64,000 bases of DNA. Source: Adiantum capillus-veneris. Lineage: Eukaryota > Streptophyta > Polypodiopsida > Polypodiales > Pteridaceae. Below the pieces are notes generated by a model. That model was not told the origin of the DNA. It was given only the letters and a program-made list of their open reading frames with translations, and ran no database searches. The position numbers and the translations under genes were made by a program. Below, one piece after another: positions 47,301-57,082 of the stretch. Within the stretch, counting starts at the first letter, position 1, and each line of letters begins with the position of its first letter. The DNA is taken from assembly GCA_014529385.2 (NCBI GenBank), contig CM043969.1, forward strand, positions 68,413,676 through 68,477,675, read 5' to 3'.

Positions 47301-49348
47301 TGAGAATCTTTAACAAAAATCATGTACACGGAAATAGAGCTCTTTATTGACTTGTTGAAAGCTGGTGTATGTACAATGGGGATGGTGTTACCCATCTCCT
47401 TAGCATCTATATACATGTCCTTTTCCCTGAACTTAAAGGAGATTCTCCTTTCAGTAAATTTAACATGGGCAGCCAGGCGGTCAAACCATGGTGCCCCTAG
47501 GATTACATCCTCATGCTTGAGAGGAGAGATAAAGAAGTCCTCTTTGTCCACATAGCCTTGGACATGAAGCCTCAATTTCCCGATTAAGGGAGTGACTGAA
47601 GCTTCTTGCCCCTTGAAGGCACTGTCTGCGGGTAGGATATCTCCCATCTCGTAGGATTGTATGCCTAGCTTGGTGGCTAACTCCATAGATATGAAATTGT
47701 GAGTAGAACCAGGGTCAAAGAGAATAAAAGCATCATGTTCTCTTACCTTTCCCCAAGCATGGCATAGAGGAGATCCTTTGTGGTGAGTTTGGTGAATCTC
47801 CTCCTCTTGGATTTCAACCAAAGAAGCTCTAGGAGGATCTTGGCGGTTGTTCTTTTGGGGACAAGCGCGGTACGCATGCCCTTGTTCGCCGCACTTGAAA
47901 CACCGGTTATCTTTACGATAACGCTCAAGCTCTTCAGGAGAGAGTTTATTGTTTCCTTTGTAAACTCCCTTCTCTTTAGCTTTGTTGGAATTGCCCTTAG
48001 GAGACTTTTGGACATTGTCCTTCCCCTTAGGCTCATTGGAACCCTTGTTTTCCGGGGGCTTATTATTTCTTTTACCCCCCGTTTGGAAATTGATTCGCGA
48101 GGCCACCATAGTATGGTGTATTACCGCCGATATGGTACGTGGCCTTTGGGAGTTGACATACTCCGCCATTTCTTCGGTTAAGCCCGCACAAAATTGTTGC
48201 TTTTGCTCTCCAAAATCCAACTTTTTGAAGACAGTGGCCTTGAGTTGTAGGTCCCAAAACTTGTCTACATATTTGTGGATGGATTCATTGGGAGAGAGCT
48301 TTAAGCTTCGCCATTCGGTGAGTACTTTGTCTTTGGCATCGGTGGCCAAAAACTGCTTCATAATGGAAGCTCTTAAAGCCTTCCATGTTCGTGGAGCTTC
48401 ACCGTTGGCTCGTAGGCTAGACCACCATTGTCTGGCGGACTTTTGAAAGTGCATAGCTACATGGCGTAGCTTAGAGGACTCCGTGAAGCCCTCATCTCCA
48501 AACGCCGCATCGAATTGCTCGATAAAGGCCAAAACTTTGTCTGTAGCACCGAAGGTGCCATCATAGGTAAGGAAAGAGATGCTCTTCCCTCCCTCTTTGA
48601 ATTTCTTCAGCTTGGACGACCTCTTCCATGCGGCATAGGATTTCCTATGGCCTCTTCTTTTTGATGGTTCAAAAGTTGCACCATCACTTTCTTCAGAAGA
48701 TGAAGAATTTGAAGAAGGTGGAGAAGAGGGTGACCTCTTTCTCGCCTTTTTCTTGTCTTGATCTTTGTCGTCTTCACGATAGCTTTCATAAGAGGAAGAG
48801 GATGAAGAAGATGGAGAAGAGGGTGTCCTCTTTCTCGCCTTTTTCTTCTCTTGCTTTTTATCATCCCTCTTTGAATTATGGCGTGGAGAAGAGTGTGATG
48901 GTCTTCTCCGCTTTGGTGGTGATGGAGAGCGTTTAGCCCGCCGTCTTCGTGGAGCCATCTCCGCCGAGGTGGCGGGAGACTCGCTTCTTTCTCGTTCCTT
49001 CGGTGGAGGCTCTTGGATTCTCCTTTGGGAAGGAGATGCATCATCCAGAAGTAAGTTCTTGAGCCCTTCATATGGATTCTCTTCTTCTTCCCGAATCGGA
49101 GAGAGACCTCTTTTGGTAGTCTCACAAGGAGGCTTCCTAGGTGTTCTCTCGTCATGGTGATGAGCTTGGAGAATCCCGTGAGCACGGAGCTGCCGTTGCA
49201 CTTCACTTTGGAGAGATGGATTGCCCATGGCTTGTTGAAGCCTAGAAACAAGATAGTTAACAAGCATTGAAGCATCATTAGTAGCTTGCTCATGAGCAAA
49301 ATCAAAGTTATCAACATTAATTTCACTCTCTTTACTATTGTCAGCCAT
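44399..49348 (-). CDS. chromovirus Gag-Pol polyprotein, copy 2
   Basis: An uninterrupted 1649-residue frame with the same domain order and catalytic residues as copy 1: Gag, CCHC knuckle, retropepsin, RT with FFDD, RNase H, D-D-E integrase, chromodomain. Four residue differences were found by eye: Ser instead of Leu near 143, Ala instead of Val near 281, Asn instead of Asp near 1163, and Ser instead of Ala near 1182. It appears intact and could still be active. Confidence 0.95.
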   Translation of the reverse strand: MADNSKESEINVDNFDFAHEQATNDASMLVNYLVSRLQQAMGNPSLQSEVQRQLRAHGILQAHHHDERTPRKPPCETTKRGLSPIREEEENPYEGLKNLLLDDASPSQRRIQEPPPKERERSESPATSAEMAPRRRRAKRSPSPPKRRRPSHSSPRHNSKRDDKKQEKKKARKRTPSSPSSSSSSSYESYREDDKDQDKKKARKRSPSSPPSSNSSSSEESDGATFEPSKRRGHRKSYAAWKRSSKLKKFKEGGKSISFLTYDGTFGATDKVLAFIEQFDAAFGDEGFTESSKLRHVAMHFQKSARQWWSSLRANGEAPRTWKALRASIMKQFLATDAKDKVLTEWRSLKLSPNESIHKYVDKFWDLQLKATVFKKLDFGEQKQQFCAGLTEEMAEYVNSQRPRTISAVIHHTMVASRINFQTGGKRNNKPPENKGSNEPKGKDNVQKSPKGNSNKAKEKGVYKGNNKLSPEELERYRKDNRCFKCGEQGHAYRACPQKNNRQDPPRASLVEIQEEEIHQTHHKGSPLCHAWGKVREHDAFILFDPGSTHNFISMELATKLGIQSYEMGDILPADSAFKGQEASVTPLIGKLRLHVQGYVDKEDFFISPLKHEDVILGAPWFDRLAAHVKFTERRISFKFREKDMYIDAKEMGNTIPIVHTPAFNKSIKSSISVYMIFVKDSQNEPNALAKENKSNQKELELSNFLKGFQDVFIDDIPCELPPKRGNDDHAIELLLGSSPPNKPPYRVSQAQQEEIMRQVHELIEKGMVRPSSSPFCSPVLLVQKKDGTYRMCVDYRALNRITIKNRFPVPRVEDLFDKLQGSTYFSRIDLKSGYHQIRIVDQDIVKTAFRTTFGLYEYIVMPFGLTNAPATFNRLMEKLFRPHRTFTGVFFDDIIIYSNSLEEHKQHLQVIFQVLRESKLYVNRKKSEFFLQEIQYLGHIISQDGIQMDPSKLEVIKGWPKPRNLHELRSFIGMCAYYRRFIEKFSQIAGPLHDLTKKNVRYTWSAKENNAFEKLKEKLISQPVLTLPDLSKPFEVQCDACGDCLGAVLLQEGHAIGYESRRLDPVEQALGIYEKELLAVLHALDSWKHYLLGTPFILRTDHQSLKYFMTQTKLSDKQMRWANFLSQFHFHIAHIAGKHNQVADALSRRPRVNAVSIATHNNLSSMIDEYAIDPDFRDVISALALGKKEEPFTLQDGYLLYGNRLCVTNSLREKVMYESHAPPYAGHRGIQSTLKGIETYFYWPTMKVNIHEYVSKCVVCQKTKFDRGKQLGLLQPLPIPNSPWESISMDFIFGLPKSIHGNTGIWTIVDRFSKQAHFIPVKKTIKAHQMATLFISQIFKYHGLPMSIVSDRDPRMTSNFWKGLFENLGTRLNFSSAYHPQTDGQSEIANLTILDLLKAYVTEVDQRSQWEKYLPLVEYAYNNTVHTSTGKAPFEVIEGRSKSPLLLKVHGKIFAADEYSRDLQESFQKIKDAISISQQRQKAAADKHRRAQAFKENDWVLLKFPKARLRHTTGKNPTGHQKYYAKLAKRYYGPFQILRPINEMAYQLKLPNHWLIHNAFHVSLLKPYKGEPPQEPTIEDPPEIEDHEEVLQPESILRHEDKVLRGGKTIRRYLIKFKNYPFEDARWMQGIQLKDNLNLVNAYNASQE

Positions 49349-49765
49349 TCTAACAACTTTTAGGTGTAAACTTTTTAGGTGTACTTTGGCACTTCAAGCC
49401 CTAGTTGCTACTCCTCTTTACCCCTTTAGAAAAAGCACTCAAGCTACTGTACCCGCGGCTCGAATACCATTAATTGCAAGGAATAGAAGAGAGGGTCTTT
49501 CGACACCAAAACAGCACCGGCTCCTGTCAAGCTTCTAATAGCTCAATAGTGGTTAAGCCGTAGGCAAGCCCCGTAGGACTCCACTATTAAGACCATAGCT
49601 CTCGACGGTGATGCCCCGTTAACTGCACAAAGGCAGGCGCACTGCAAGGCTGAAAAATCCCTATTCTACTTACTCACAGGCAATTAATAATACCAACCAT
49701 TTGTAGCTAGCTTGAGGACCTCCCTTCTTGAGCAAGAAAAGAGAAACCTTGAGCTCTGATACCAA
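49349..49765 (-). other. 5' leader and Met-tRNA primer site of chromovirus copy 2
   Basis: 417 bp, same as in copy 1. Primer site TGGTATCAGAGC on the minus strand next to the LTR. Confidence 0.85.
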
Positions 49766-51359
49766 TGTAACATTTAATGGCCTAAAATCTTATGTGTAGC
49801 GGAAATTAGCATGAATATAGTGGGCATTTCATTAGAATAGATTCCTAATGAGAATTACAAGAGTGCTTGGGTGGAGAGTGCAACAAAAAGCATAACACCT
49901 AGTTAGATAGCATCGACAATACTTTCAAAAGAGAGAGCAATTAAGCTATTGACAACAGTTGAGGACCGGATTTGCATGGAGCCGGTCCCCCCTCCAAAAG
50001 GCTTTGTATTATGGTTTCTCCCATCAAGAGAGACATTGTACAATACAATTCTTTGTGTTCCTTCAAGACTAGCTAGTGCAATGAAGATGGAAGCTTCATA
50101 CACCAAGCAAAACACTTAATCAAACACAACTTGAATTATCCCCGTTCTCAGACCCAAGACCTCACACACCTTCGAAGATGGTGAGAGCTAGCAGGGTATG
50201 AGAGTAGATTGAGAGGAAAAAGAAGTATCTTACGAGAAAGAAGTACATCTCCTCACATAATCACTCATATTAGCATAGCTTAGCTTAGTAATTAGCTTGG
50301 TAGAGAAGATGAGCATGCATTGAAGCTTGGCTCTTGGTTGGATTTGCATCCACATGCCAAGAGAGTGTTGATGTAGGCTTCTATCTCACAAGCTTGGAGT
50401 AGGTGATGAGCTCTCCATTAAAGCTTGGGAGGAGATAGAGTATTTTCCCTTCACACATGGTCAAGTGTGAGAGTGTGTGTGTCAATGCCAAGCAAAAATC
50501 AGCCCCCCCTCTCTCTTGGGCGAGCCCTAGCTACTAAATAAGTCTGGCCTTTGCCTCATTGGACCTCCCCAGGTCAAGCCAATAGGAATTAAGCAGCATA
50601 AGTGATAGCCTTTAGACATGTGTCCCCCTTTCCCCTTTTGTGAGAGCTTTAGGTAATTAAATAATTAAACTAAACTCTCATTGGACCCCTTTGCCTCCTG
50701 GCCAATAGGAATCAGGCAAGCCATGGGGCTCCTGAATGCTCATTGGACCCCTTGGGAGACTGCCCAATAGTCTTCTAGGAGACTTAATTCTCATTGGTTT
50801 CTTTTATTAAATGTTTTTAAATTAATTAAACTAGATTTACTCTAGCTTAATTCTCATTGGTCCACTTCAAGGGTCTTCCAATAGGAATTGGGCACACCTT
50901 GTGGGCATCTGGCCTAGGGAGCTGACATGTGTCCCTCATTCCCTTTGTGTAAAGGGAGCCTGTGTGTGTGTGTGTGTGTGGCTTTCTCTCTCATCCCCTA
51001 GCTTTGGGGCTCGTCCCCTCCCATGTAGGGATGTAGAAAGACTTTTTGGGCACACACTAAGCATCCAATTTTCCCTAGGGTTGACCTTTGGACACAACCT
51101 TTGAATTTTGGAACCTTAGCATTTTGGAAGTCTTAATGGGCTGAACCTTAGGGTCTTTTTGGCCCATTGTTTCACATGGTTCTTTTGCAGATGGCCCCCC
51201 CTTTGGATCCCTATTTTCCCTCCTTTGGATCCCTACTGTGGCCGGTCTGCTAACTTAACCAATATTCTAGCTTTTTCTCCCTTGGCACTTCCCCACATTA
51301 AATGATCAGTTTAATATGAGAAAATCATTTAGGAGAATTAGATATTGATTATTATGACA
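49766..51359 (-). repeat. 5' LTR of chromovirus copy 2
   Basis: 1594 bp with an expanded GT run near 50965 and GCTCGTCCCC where the other LTRs have GCTCGCCCCC. Confidence 0.9.
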
Positions 51360-51365
51360 TTTTTG

Positions 51366-52676
51366 TTAATATTAAGAGCTGTTGACTCCATTAAAAGAAC
51401 CTAATTCTATTCAAAACCCTAATCTTTTAATAAATTTATATTTCTCAAAAATAATATAAACCTGTCTATTTTACAATATTAAAATTAGGATTCGGTACAA
51501 TAATATTTTCTTAGTTTTGATCATATTTAATGTGTTATAAAACCAAAGACTATTTTGCTCAAAAATACTACACTAAGTTTGAAAAAAAAATGGCAACATA
51601 TCTTCATAAGAAATTACTAACAAAATTATGTACGAAAGCAAATAAATTCGGCCTATCTCATAAGCTTGACATTTGTCTTTCCCTATCTCATAAGCTCAGA
51701 ATAAAATACCCAACATGAAGGATGTAAATCCATAGTTGGCTATATGATAATCATCACAGCTTATCCAATAGTACCATTCGTTTTATTGCTCAGTCTGTTT
51801 TTATTCCATCTCTATTCATGTAGAGATGAATAGCAAATGAGCAGACATCAGGGAAAATCCCCGTTAACATGAAAGTAAGCCGTAAATAAAAGCTATATTT
51901 CTTTGCCTAAAGAGGCTTAACAAAAATACTTTACTTTAAAACAGAGGAACTTGACACATTCAACATACAAAGCTAACCATAAGGACAAGACACTAGGGAA
52001 TCAAAAGGATGAATCAAAAGGTTACTAAATCTCGCATCACCATGAAGAAGTGATTATATAAGAAACATAACCAATTTTAAGCATCCAAGATGCTCACAGA
52101 AAACTAAAAGGAAAATTTCTTTACTATTCCAACATAAACTTTGCGTAACTGAGAGATCAAAGTAAAATCTTGATCACTTAAAAAGTTCTCATCACTCAGC
52201 TTAATCCGAAAACAGTCCTGCACATTAACAACTATTGTATACAAGAAAAGCCTTGAGCTTCTTTAGCAGCCGCAAACCAGAATTGAACATTGTTAAAGCT
52301 GTACAATTAGCCAAGCTAATGGCTTAAGATCGACAACATGTGTGGAGGTACTCCAGAAAAGCTATCATCAGTGGATCTGCAGAGTCAAACCAGACGGTTG
52401 GTATAACAAGAATAATACAATCCGAATGTACTCAAGACTTAGAACACTAAGAAGAACAACCAAAATAAGGTAAATAAATAAAGACAGGGACATGAAACAA
52501 AGCCAAGATATCCGGCCCCATTCCCTAACCGAAACTTTAACTTTATGTAAGCCTCAACATTATGTAAACTCTGACATTATCTCAAGGCAGAATCAGTGAA
52601 CTTAACAACCCAAATAAATCTGCTCACATTGCGTCCCAGTTCTTCTCAGCAGCCGTGTCCCAACAGCCAACTCGAT
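51366..52676. other. A/T-rich stretch without a convincing gene
   Basis: No recognisable protein. Two short minus-strand open patches look exon-like: about 52215-52090 (NVQDCFRIKLSDENFLSDQD...) and about 52375-52330 (DPLMIAFLEYLHTCC, then stop). They do not match a family I know and may be chance. Confidence 0.4.
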
Positions 52677-53296
52677 AGCTACCACTGCCCTGCAGTCCAA
52701 AACGATTACAAACAAAGCATATGCAAAGCAAAATAACATGACCCATTGAATCACAAACAAAGCATAAGCAAAGCAAAACAACATGAGCCATTGAATCGAA
52801 AGATAACTACAGACAGGTCTCCAGAAATATGCGCATCAACCAAGCAAAAGAATACCATCAAGCTCTTGAGATGTTCTTCGCAGGCAAGCACTCAATAAAC
52901 TCAGACCTATGGAAGCGGCAGGAGGCAAGTCCCAATGGCGAACAAAGAAATCTACGCACGCTGGCTGGGGCGAGGTGTCTTGGCATCGAAAGCTACCACT
53001 GCCCTGCAGTCCAAAACGATTACAAACAAAGCATAAGCCAACATGACCCATTGAATCACAAACAAAGCATAAGCAAAGCAAAATAACATGACCCATTGAA
53101 TCGAAAGATAACTGCAGACAGGTCCCCAGAAATATGCGCATTAACCAAGCAAAAGAATACCATCAAGCTCTTGAGATGTTCTTCGCAGACAAGCACGCAA
53201 TAAACTCAGACCTGTGGAAGCGACAGGAGGCAAGTCCCAATGGCGAACAAAGAAATCTACGCACGCTGGCTGGGGCGAGGTGTCTTGGCATCGAAA
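52677..53296. repeat. about 310-bp tandem duplication
   Basis: Copy 1 (52677-52990) and copy 2 (52991-53296) share almost their whole length; landmarks are CTGCCCTGCAGTCCAAAACG and ATATGCGCATYAACCAAGC. The main difference is a small indel in the AAAGCATAAGCAAAGCAAA sub-repeat. Related open frames occur in both copies on both strands; none is recognised. Confidence 0.85.
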
Positions 53297-53429
53297 GCAG
53301 CTTCTGCAGCGGATTATACCCACACTAAAGCTTTCAAGCAAAGGTAGCGGGGCTGGCACCGTGTAGACCCATCGTAGTGTAGAAGCCCCGATACCTGATA
53401 CCTCATACAAGAACAACACATAAGCCAAA

Positions 53430-53432
<3 letters not shown>

Positions 53433-53511
<79 letters not shown>
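53433..53511. repeat. (GA)n microsatellite
   Basis: About 79 bp of uninterrupted GA. Confidence 0.95.
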
Positions 53512-53512
<1 letters not shown>

Positions 53513-53579
53513 CTCTGCGTGACCGAAACAGTATTGCGCAGCAAAGCAGTTCACAAGGGCGGCGATGGCAAGATGATCT

Positions 53580-53648
53580 TACCTAGCGCAGGCTCTATGG
53601 GCCTCAATGCCTTGAAGGCACACCCAAGCAACTCTCTCGACCTCGCCA
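53580..53648 (-). other. possible first exon of an unidentified minus-strand gene
   Basis: Minus strand ATG at 53648 reads MARSRELLGCAFKALRPIEP and ends AL before a strong donor GTAAGATC. The CT tract (53511-53433 read on minus) would fall in the intron and the 310-bp duplicated block downstream could hold further exons. No homology recognised; the call rests only on codon appearance and the donor site. The plus strand is also open here. Confidence 0.22.
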
Positions 53649-53701
53649 TCCCTCTGCGGCAGTGGCTACGCATCCAAATGATGGCCTACTTGAAAACCTA
53701 A

Positions 53702-54022
53702 ACATGGTGTCTTATCACCCCTCCAAAAATCATCACTAGCCAATAAAAATGGTACACATCACCAACTCATATCCCTACCTCTACCAACCACTTCGGATAC
53801 CCATTTTATGCGCCTAGTGGCCACATTCTCCACCACTTTAATCATGCCACAAAGAGGTGCTTGATTAAAAACCACAAAATGACCATAAAAAAAGAAAAAA
53901 TATTTTAGTCAGCAAAAAGAGAAGTGATCTCTATAGCCTTTGCCCTTTGGGCAGGCCAAAAAGAAAGAGAGCATAGTTGTGAAGCTCAATGAATAACCAC
54001 CTTCCATTACCATGCAACATGC
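53702..54022. other. no gene seen
   Basis: A/T-rich spacer before the MITE; nothing recognised. Confidence 0.5.
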
Positions 54023-54025
54023 TTA

Positions 54026-54342
54026 GAGCCGGTTCACGTGGAACCTTGGTTTGCAACTAGCTGCCAACCAGTTGCGAACCAGTTTTGTTCCCATGAGGAG
54101 TTGCCAAGAATTTTCTTGCAACTGGTTGCGAGTAAGTTGCATTACTGCTCCTAGGGGGCGAGGTGGAGCATGCTGGAAACCACGCAAAAAGACAAAACAA
54201 CTCCTCACTTTTTAGGTTTGCAGAGGGAAAAAACGCCTTTTTTAATACTGTTTTCGAATTTTCAACGCTGCATGTGAACTAAAACGTTGCTGGTTGCGGG
54301 TTGGCAACCAGTTGCGAACCATGACTCCATGTGAACTAGCTC
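54026..54342. mobile_element. Tourist-like (PIF/Harbinger) MITE
   Basis: 317-bp element flanked by TTA at 54023-54025 and 54343-54345. Its ends are inverted repeats beginning GAGC(C/T)(G/A)GTTCAC(G/A)TGGA and continuing imperfectly for over 45 bp, with subterminal GGTTTGCAACT / CCAACCAGTTGCGAACC repeats. TSD TTA, small size and lack of coding match Tourist-type MITEs, which are mobilised by PIF/Harbinger transposases. It sits about 730 bp upstream of the BAHD gene. Confidence 0.85.
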
Positions 54343-54438
54343 TTAATTATTCATTTAATGCTCTGTTTGGGCATAATTATGTATAACGGATAAGTAAGCC
54401 TATCACGACCACCACCTATAAGAGCTGAGTCGTACCAT

Positions 54439-54526
54439 GGGCTAGCAGGGTTAGTACTTACTAAATAATACCAAGTCCATGTTTTTCTCCTTAAATATCT
54501 AAGCTTTAGTTTAACCCCACTAGCCC
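54439..54526. repeat. 88-bp foldback element
   Basis: GGGCTAGCAGGGTTA at the left faces TTAACCCCACTAGCCC at the right, leaving a short A/T-rich centre. Could be a small MITE; no target duplication is evident. Confidence 0.45.
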
Positions 54527-54828
54527 ACTAGCACTTTCAAAATGGAAGGGTTTAAGCTATCTTTTAGGAAGGGAGACGTTCTTCTCTTTTGTAGGCCTCT
54601 CCTTTCCATTCAAATCCCTCCCGTGTTTCCCTTAAAATTAGGTGTTCCCTTTTTTTCCCGTTTCAAAATTGGGTGCGACCTCGTGGGATGAAATTTCCAC
54701 CTTGCCCCCAATAGCACACGGTGCGACCCGGCTCTAAGCAATGTAATGTAATGGATTTTCCTTTGCATGAGGACTCCTTTGGATCTCTTGTAACATGTGA
54801 CATCATGGATCTAGGGTAATACATGACA

Positions 54829-54848
54829 TCACACACACACACACACAC

Positions 54849-54879
<31 letters not shown>
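54829..54879. repeat. (CA)n and (GA)n tracts upstream of the BAHD gene
   Basis: CA run (about 54829-54849) followed by GA run (about 54855-54879), roughly 200 bp before the start codon, in the presumed promoter or 5' UTR. Confidence 0.9.
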
Positions 54880-55071
54880 CACTTGGAAGTTGAACTTGGA
54901 ATTGGACATCATAGAACTAGATATAAGGGTTGGCCTTGCCTCGTTGGCCCTGCTCACCTTACATACCTCTCTCCACGAGATTGTGGAACATTTGAAAGGA
55001 ATAGTTTTTTGGTTGGAGGGTAGGCATCTGGATCTCTTCCTTCGACATTCGCTTGATCGACCTCGGTGGCT

Positions 55072-55538
55072 ATGGCGGACTTCTTGTGCAGTATTTCTGC
55101 CTCACCCCCCGAAATTAGGGTCCTCTCCAGAAAGAGTTTGCTTCCCTCCTCGCCCACTCCCCGTCAAGCCCTCTTCTTACCCTCCCTCGATATTCTCTGG
55201 CGAGAACTCCATTACAACCGCCGTCTCCTGTTCTACGAGCGCCCGTTCGGTTCTTCTGCATCCTCTTCATTCATACAGCAGCTCAAGCACAGCCTTTCCC
55301 TTTGCTTGGTTCATTACTTCCCTTGGTGTGGCCGCCTTGCCCTGGGCTCTGACCCTCCCCACCGGCTCTTCATCGACTGCAACGATGCTGGCATCGAATT
55401 CGTAGAAGCTTCCATTGATGTGCCCATCTCTCAACTTGCCCAGGATGGCTTCCAGATGAAGCCCTTTTTTGAGCAGCTCTGCCAGATGCCAGATCACAAA
55501 GGCGACTGTCTCTACTCCAGCCCTCTTCTCTGCATTCA

Positions 55539-55589
<51 letters not shown>

Positions 55590-55603
55590 CTGTACGAGTA
55601 GAT

Positions 55604-55682
<79 letters not shown>

Positions 55683-56672
55683 TATGATCTTGAGCAGGTG
55701 ACTACCTTCTCAGATGGTGGTTTTACGCTCGGAATTACTCAGAGCCATGTCGTTGCGGATGGGCACTCTCTATGGAACTTCATTGTTTCGTGGTCAGAGT
55801 GTTCAAGAGGGGTCCCTTTGAGTTTACCGCCGCTGCATGATCGGCAAAAGCTGGCTTTGCCAGATCCATCTCCTGAGATAGCCTCTCTCTGGAACTTTTC
55901 ATTGCTAGACAGTGACAAAGAGGCGGCAGACCCTGCAGGTGGCCAAGAGGAAAAGAAGGACAGTCTCGACACGAAACCCTCCTCAAATGGAAATTCTTCA
56001 TCGGATGGTGAGCCCGATCCTTTGGTGCAATCTGTCCTGGACATGTCCGCCTCTTCTGTGAAAAAGTTGAAGAATGAGGCTGGTGAAGGCTTCACCTCGT
56101 ATGAGGTCATATGTGCACATTTTTGGCAGCGCACCACAGCTTCTCGCCAAATGTTAAAGCACGACCCAACTCATTTCGCTGTCCTTGCCAATTGTCGCAG
56201 CCGCATAACACCCCCTCTGCCGCCTGCGTACTTTGGTAATGTCATCTGCTTTAGTGCAGCTCTGAGCTCAGCTGGTAAGATAGGCAACGAGACCTTGCGA
56301 TCGACAGCGAGTCGTATTCATAAGCTTATCCTTAAATCTCAAGATGATATTGAGACTTTCATGCATTTTTTGGAGGCTCATGGCAACAGCTTCGCGAGCG
56401 CTGTACAGGCTGTGCGAGGATCAAAAGGCCACAATGTAGCGAGCTCGCCGAGGTTTCCTGTGTACCAAGTGGATTTTGGTTGGGGCAATCCGGTGGCGGC
56501 CCGAGCAGCAAAGGTAGGTGGAGAAGGGGAACTAGTCTTGTTTGGGGGCCGCCCCGGTTCAAGTCAAGGGGATGTAGAGATTTGCACCGCGCTTCCCAGG
56601 AGTGTGTTGAAGCGCCTTCTCGAAGATCCTCTGTTTCTAGCCAAGCTTCCCTCCGGTCGTCCTCAAGCATAA
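55072..56672 (+). CDS. BAHD acyltransferase
   Basis: Two exons (55072-55539 and 55698-56672) give 480 residues, a normal BAHD length (about 430-480). I chose ATG 55072 (MADFLCSISA) as the first ATG of the open exon. Diagnostic motifs: HYFPWCGRL at 81-89; catalytic HVVAD at 173-177 (HxxxD), starting 16 residues after the intron; YFGN at 334-337; structural DFGWG at 415-419. BAHD enzymes move an acyl group from acyl-CoA to an alcohol or amine in the cytosol. The YFGN motif and the LKHSLSL...HYFP segment resemble the clade that malonylates or otherwise acylates flavonoid and phenolic glycosides; the substrate cannot be set from sequence. An acidic low-complexity insert (about 220-262: EEKKDS...SSNGNSSSDGE) is unusual. 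It looks intact. Confidence 0.92.
55540..55697 (+). repeat. BAHD intron made almost entirely of (GA)n and (GT)n
   Basis: The 158-bp intron starts CAG|GTGAGAGAGA. It consists of a GA run, a short unique piece, a GT run and a second GA run to about 55676, then GTTATGATCTTGAGCAG as the acceptor. The GA tract begins within the donor site itself. Confidence 0.9.
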
Positions 56673-56950
56673 AAGCAGGTGGATATAGAAGAAAGAAACC
56701 TGCATAAGCCATTGCCACTCTTTTCCTTGAGTTAGCCGAATTATAGAATTCTCAAAATGGATGATGGAACTTCAACCTATAATCTTATACATGGGTTGGG
56801 TAATCAAGATATCAATGTATAAAAAGAGGGCAACTATTTGTCTCTTTTTTTTTTTATTGTCTTCATTTGTTCATCGATGCCCCCTTCATGCACAAGAAGT
56901 TTTGAACACATTCTCACAATAATTCCACATTATGACTTGCCTCAACATCA

Positions 56951-57082
56951 TGAGCTTTTGTGAGGGAGGCATCGCATACCTAGCTAGGTATGATTGGGCC
57001 CCTTACCTAGTGGGGAGGCCGGTGGTCCCTTGCCCCCAATCGTACCTAGCTAGGTATGCGGTGCCTCTCGAGCAGAAGCTCA
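56951..57082. repeat. about 130-bp foldback (inverted repeat)
   Basis: TGAGCTTTTGTGAGGGAGGC and ATCGCATACCTAGCTAGG on the left face the near-complement GCATACCTAGCTAGG...GAGCTTCTG on the right. Each arm also contains the self-complementary CATACCTAGCTAGGTATG. It could be a MITE or an insertion scar downstream of the BAHD gene. Confidence 0.65.

Larger units (their letters stand above)
42448..51359 (-). mobile_element. Ty3/gypsy chromovirus, copy 2
   Basis: Full-length element (8,912 bp), nearly identical to copy 1. LTRs are 42448-44037 (1590 bp) and 49766-51359 (1594 bp; the extra 4 bp is a longer GT run). The two LTRs differ by about two substitutions and that indel, so the insertion is very recent. 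The flanks are unusual: TTTTTG then AA on the left (42440-42447) and TTTTTG on the right (51360-51365). Confidence 0.95.
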
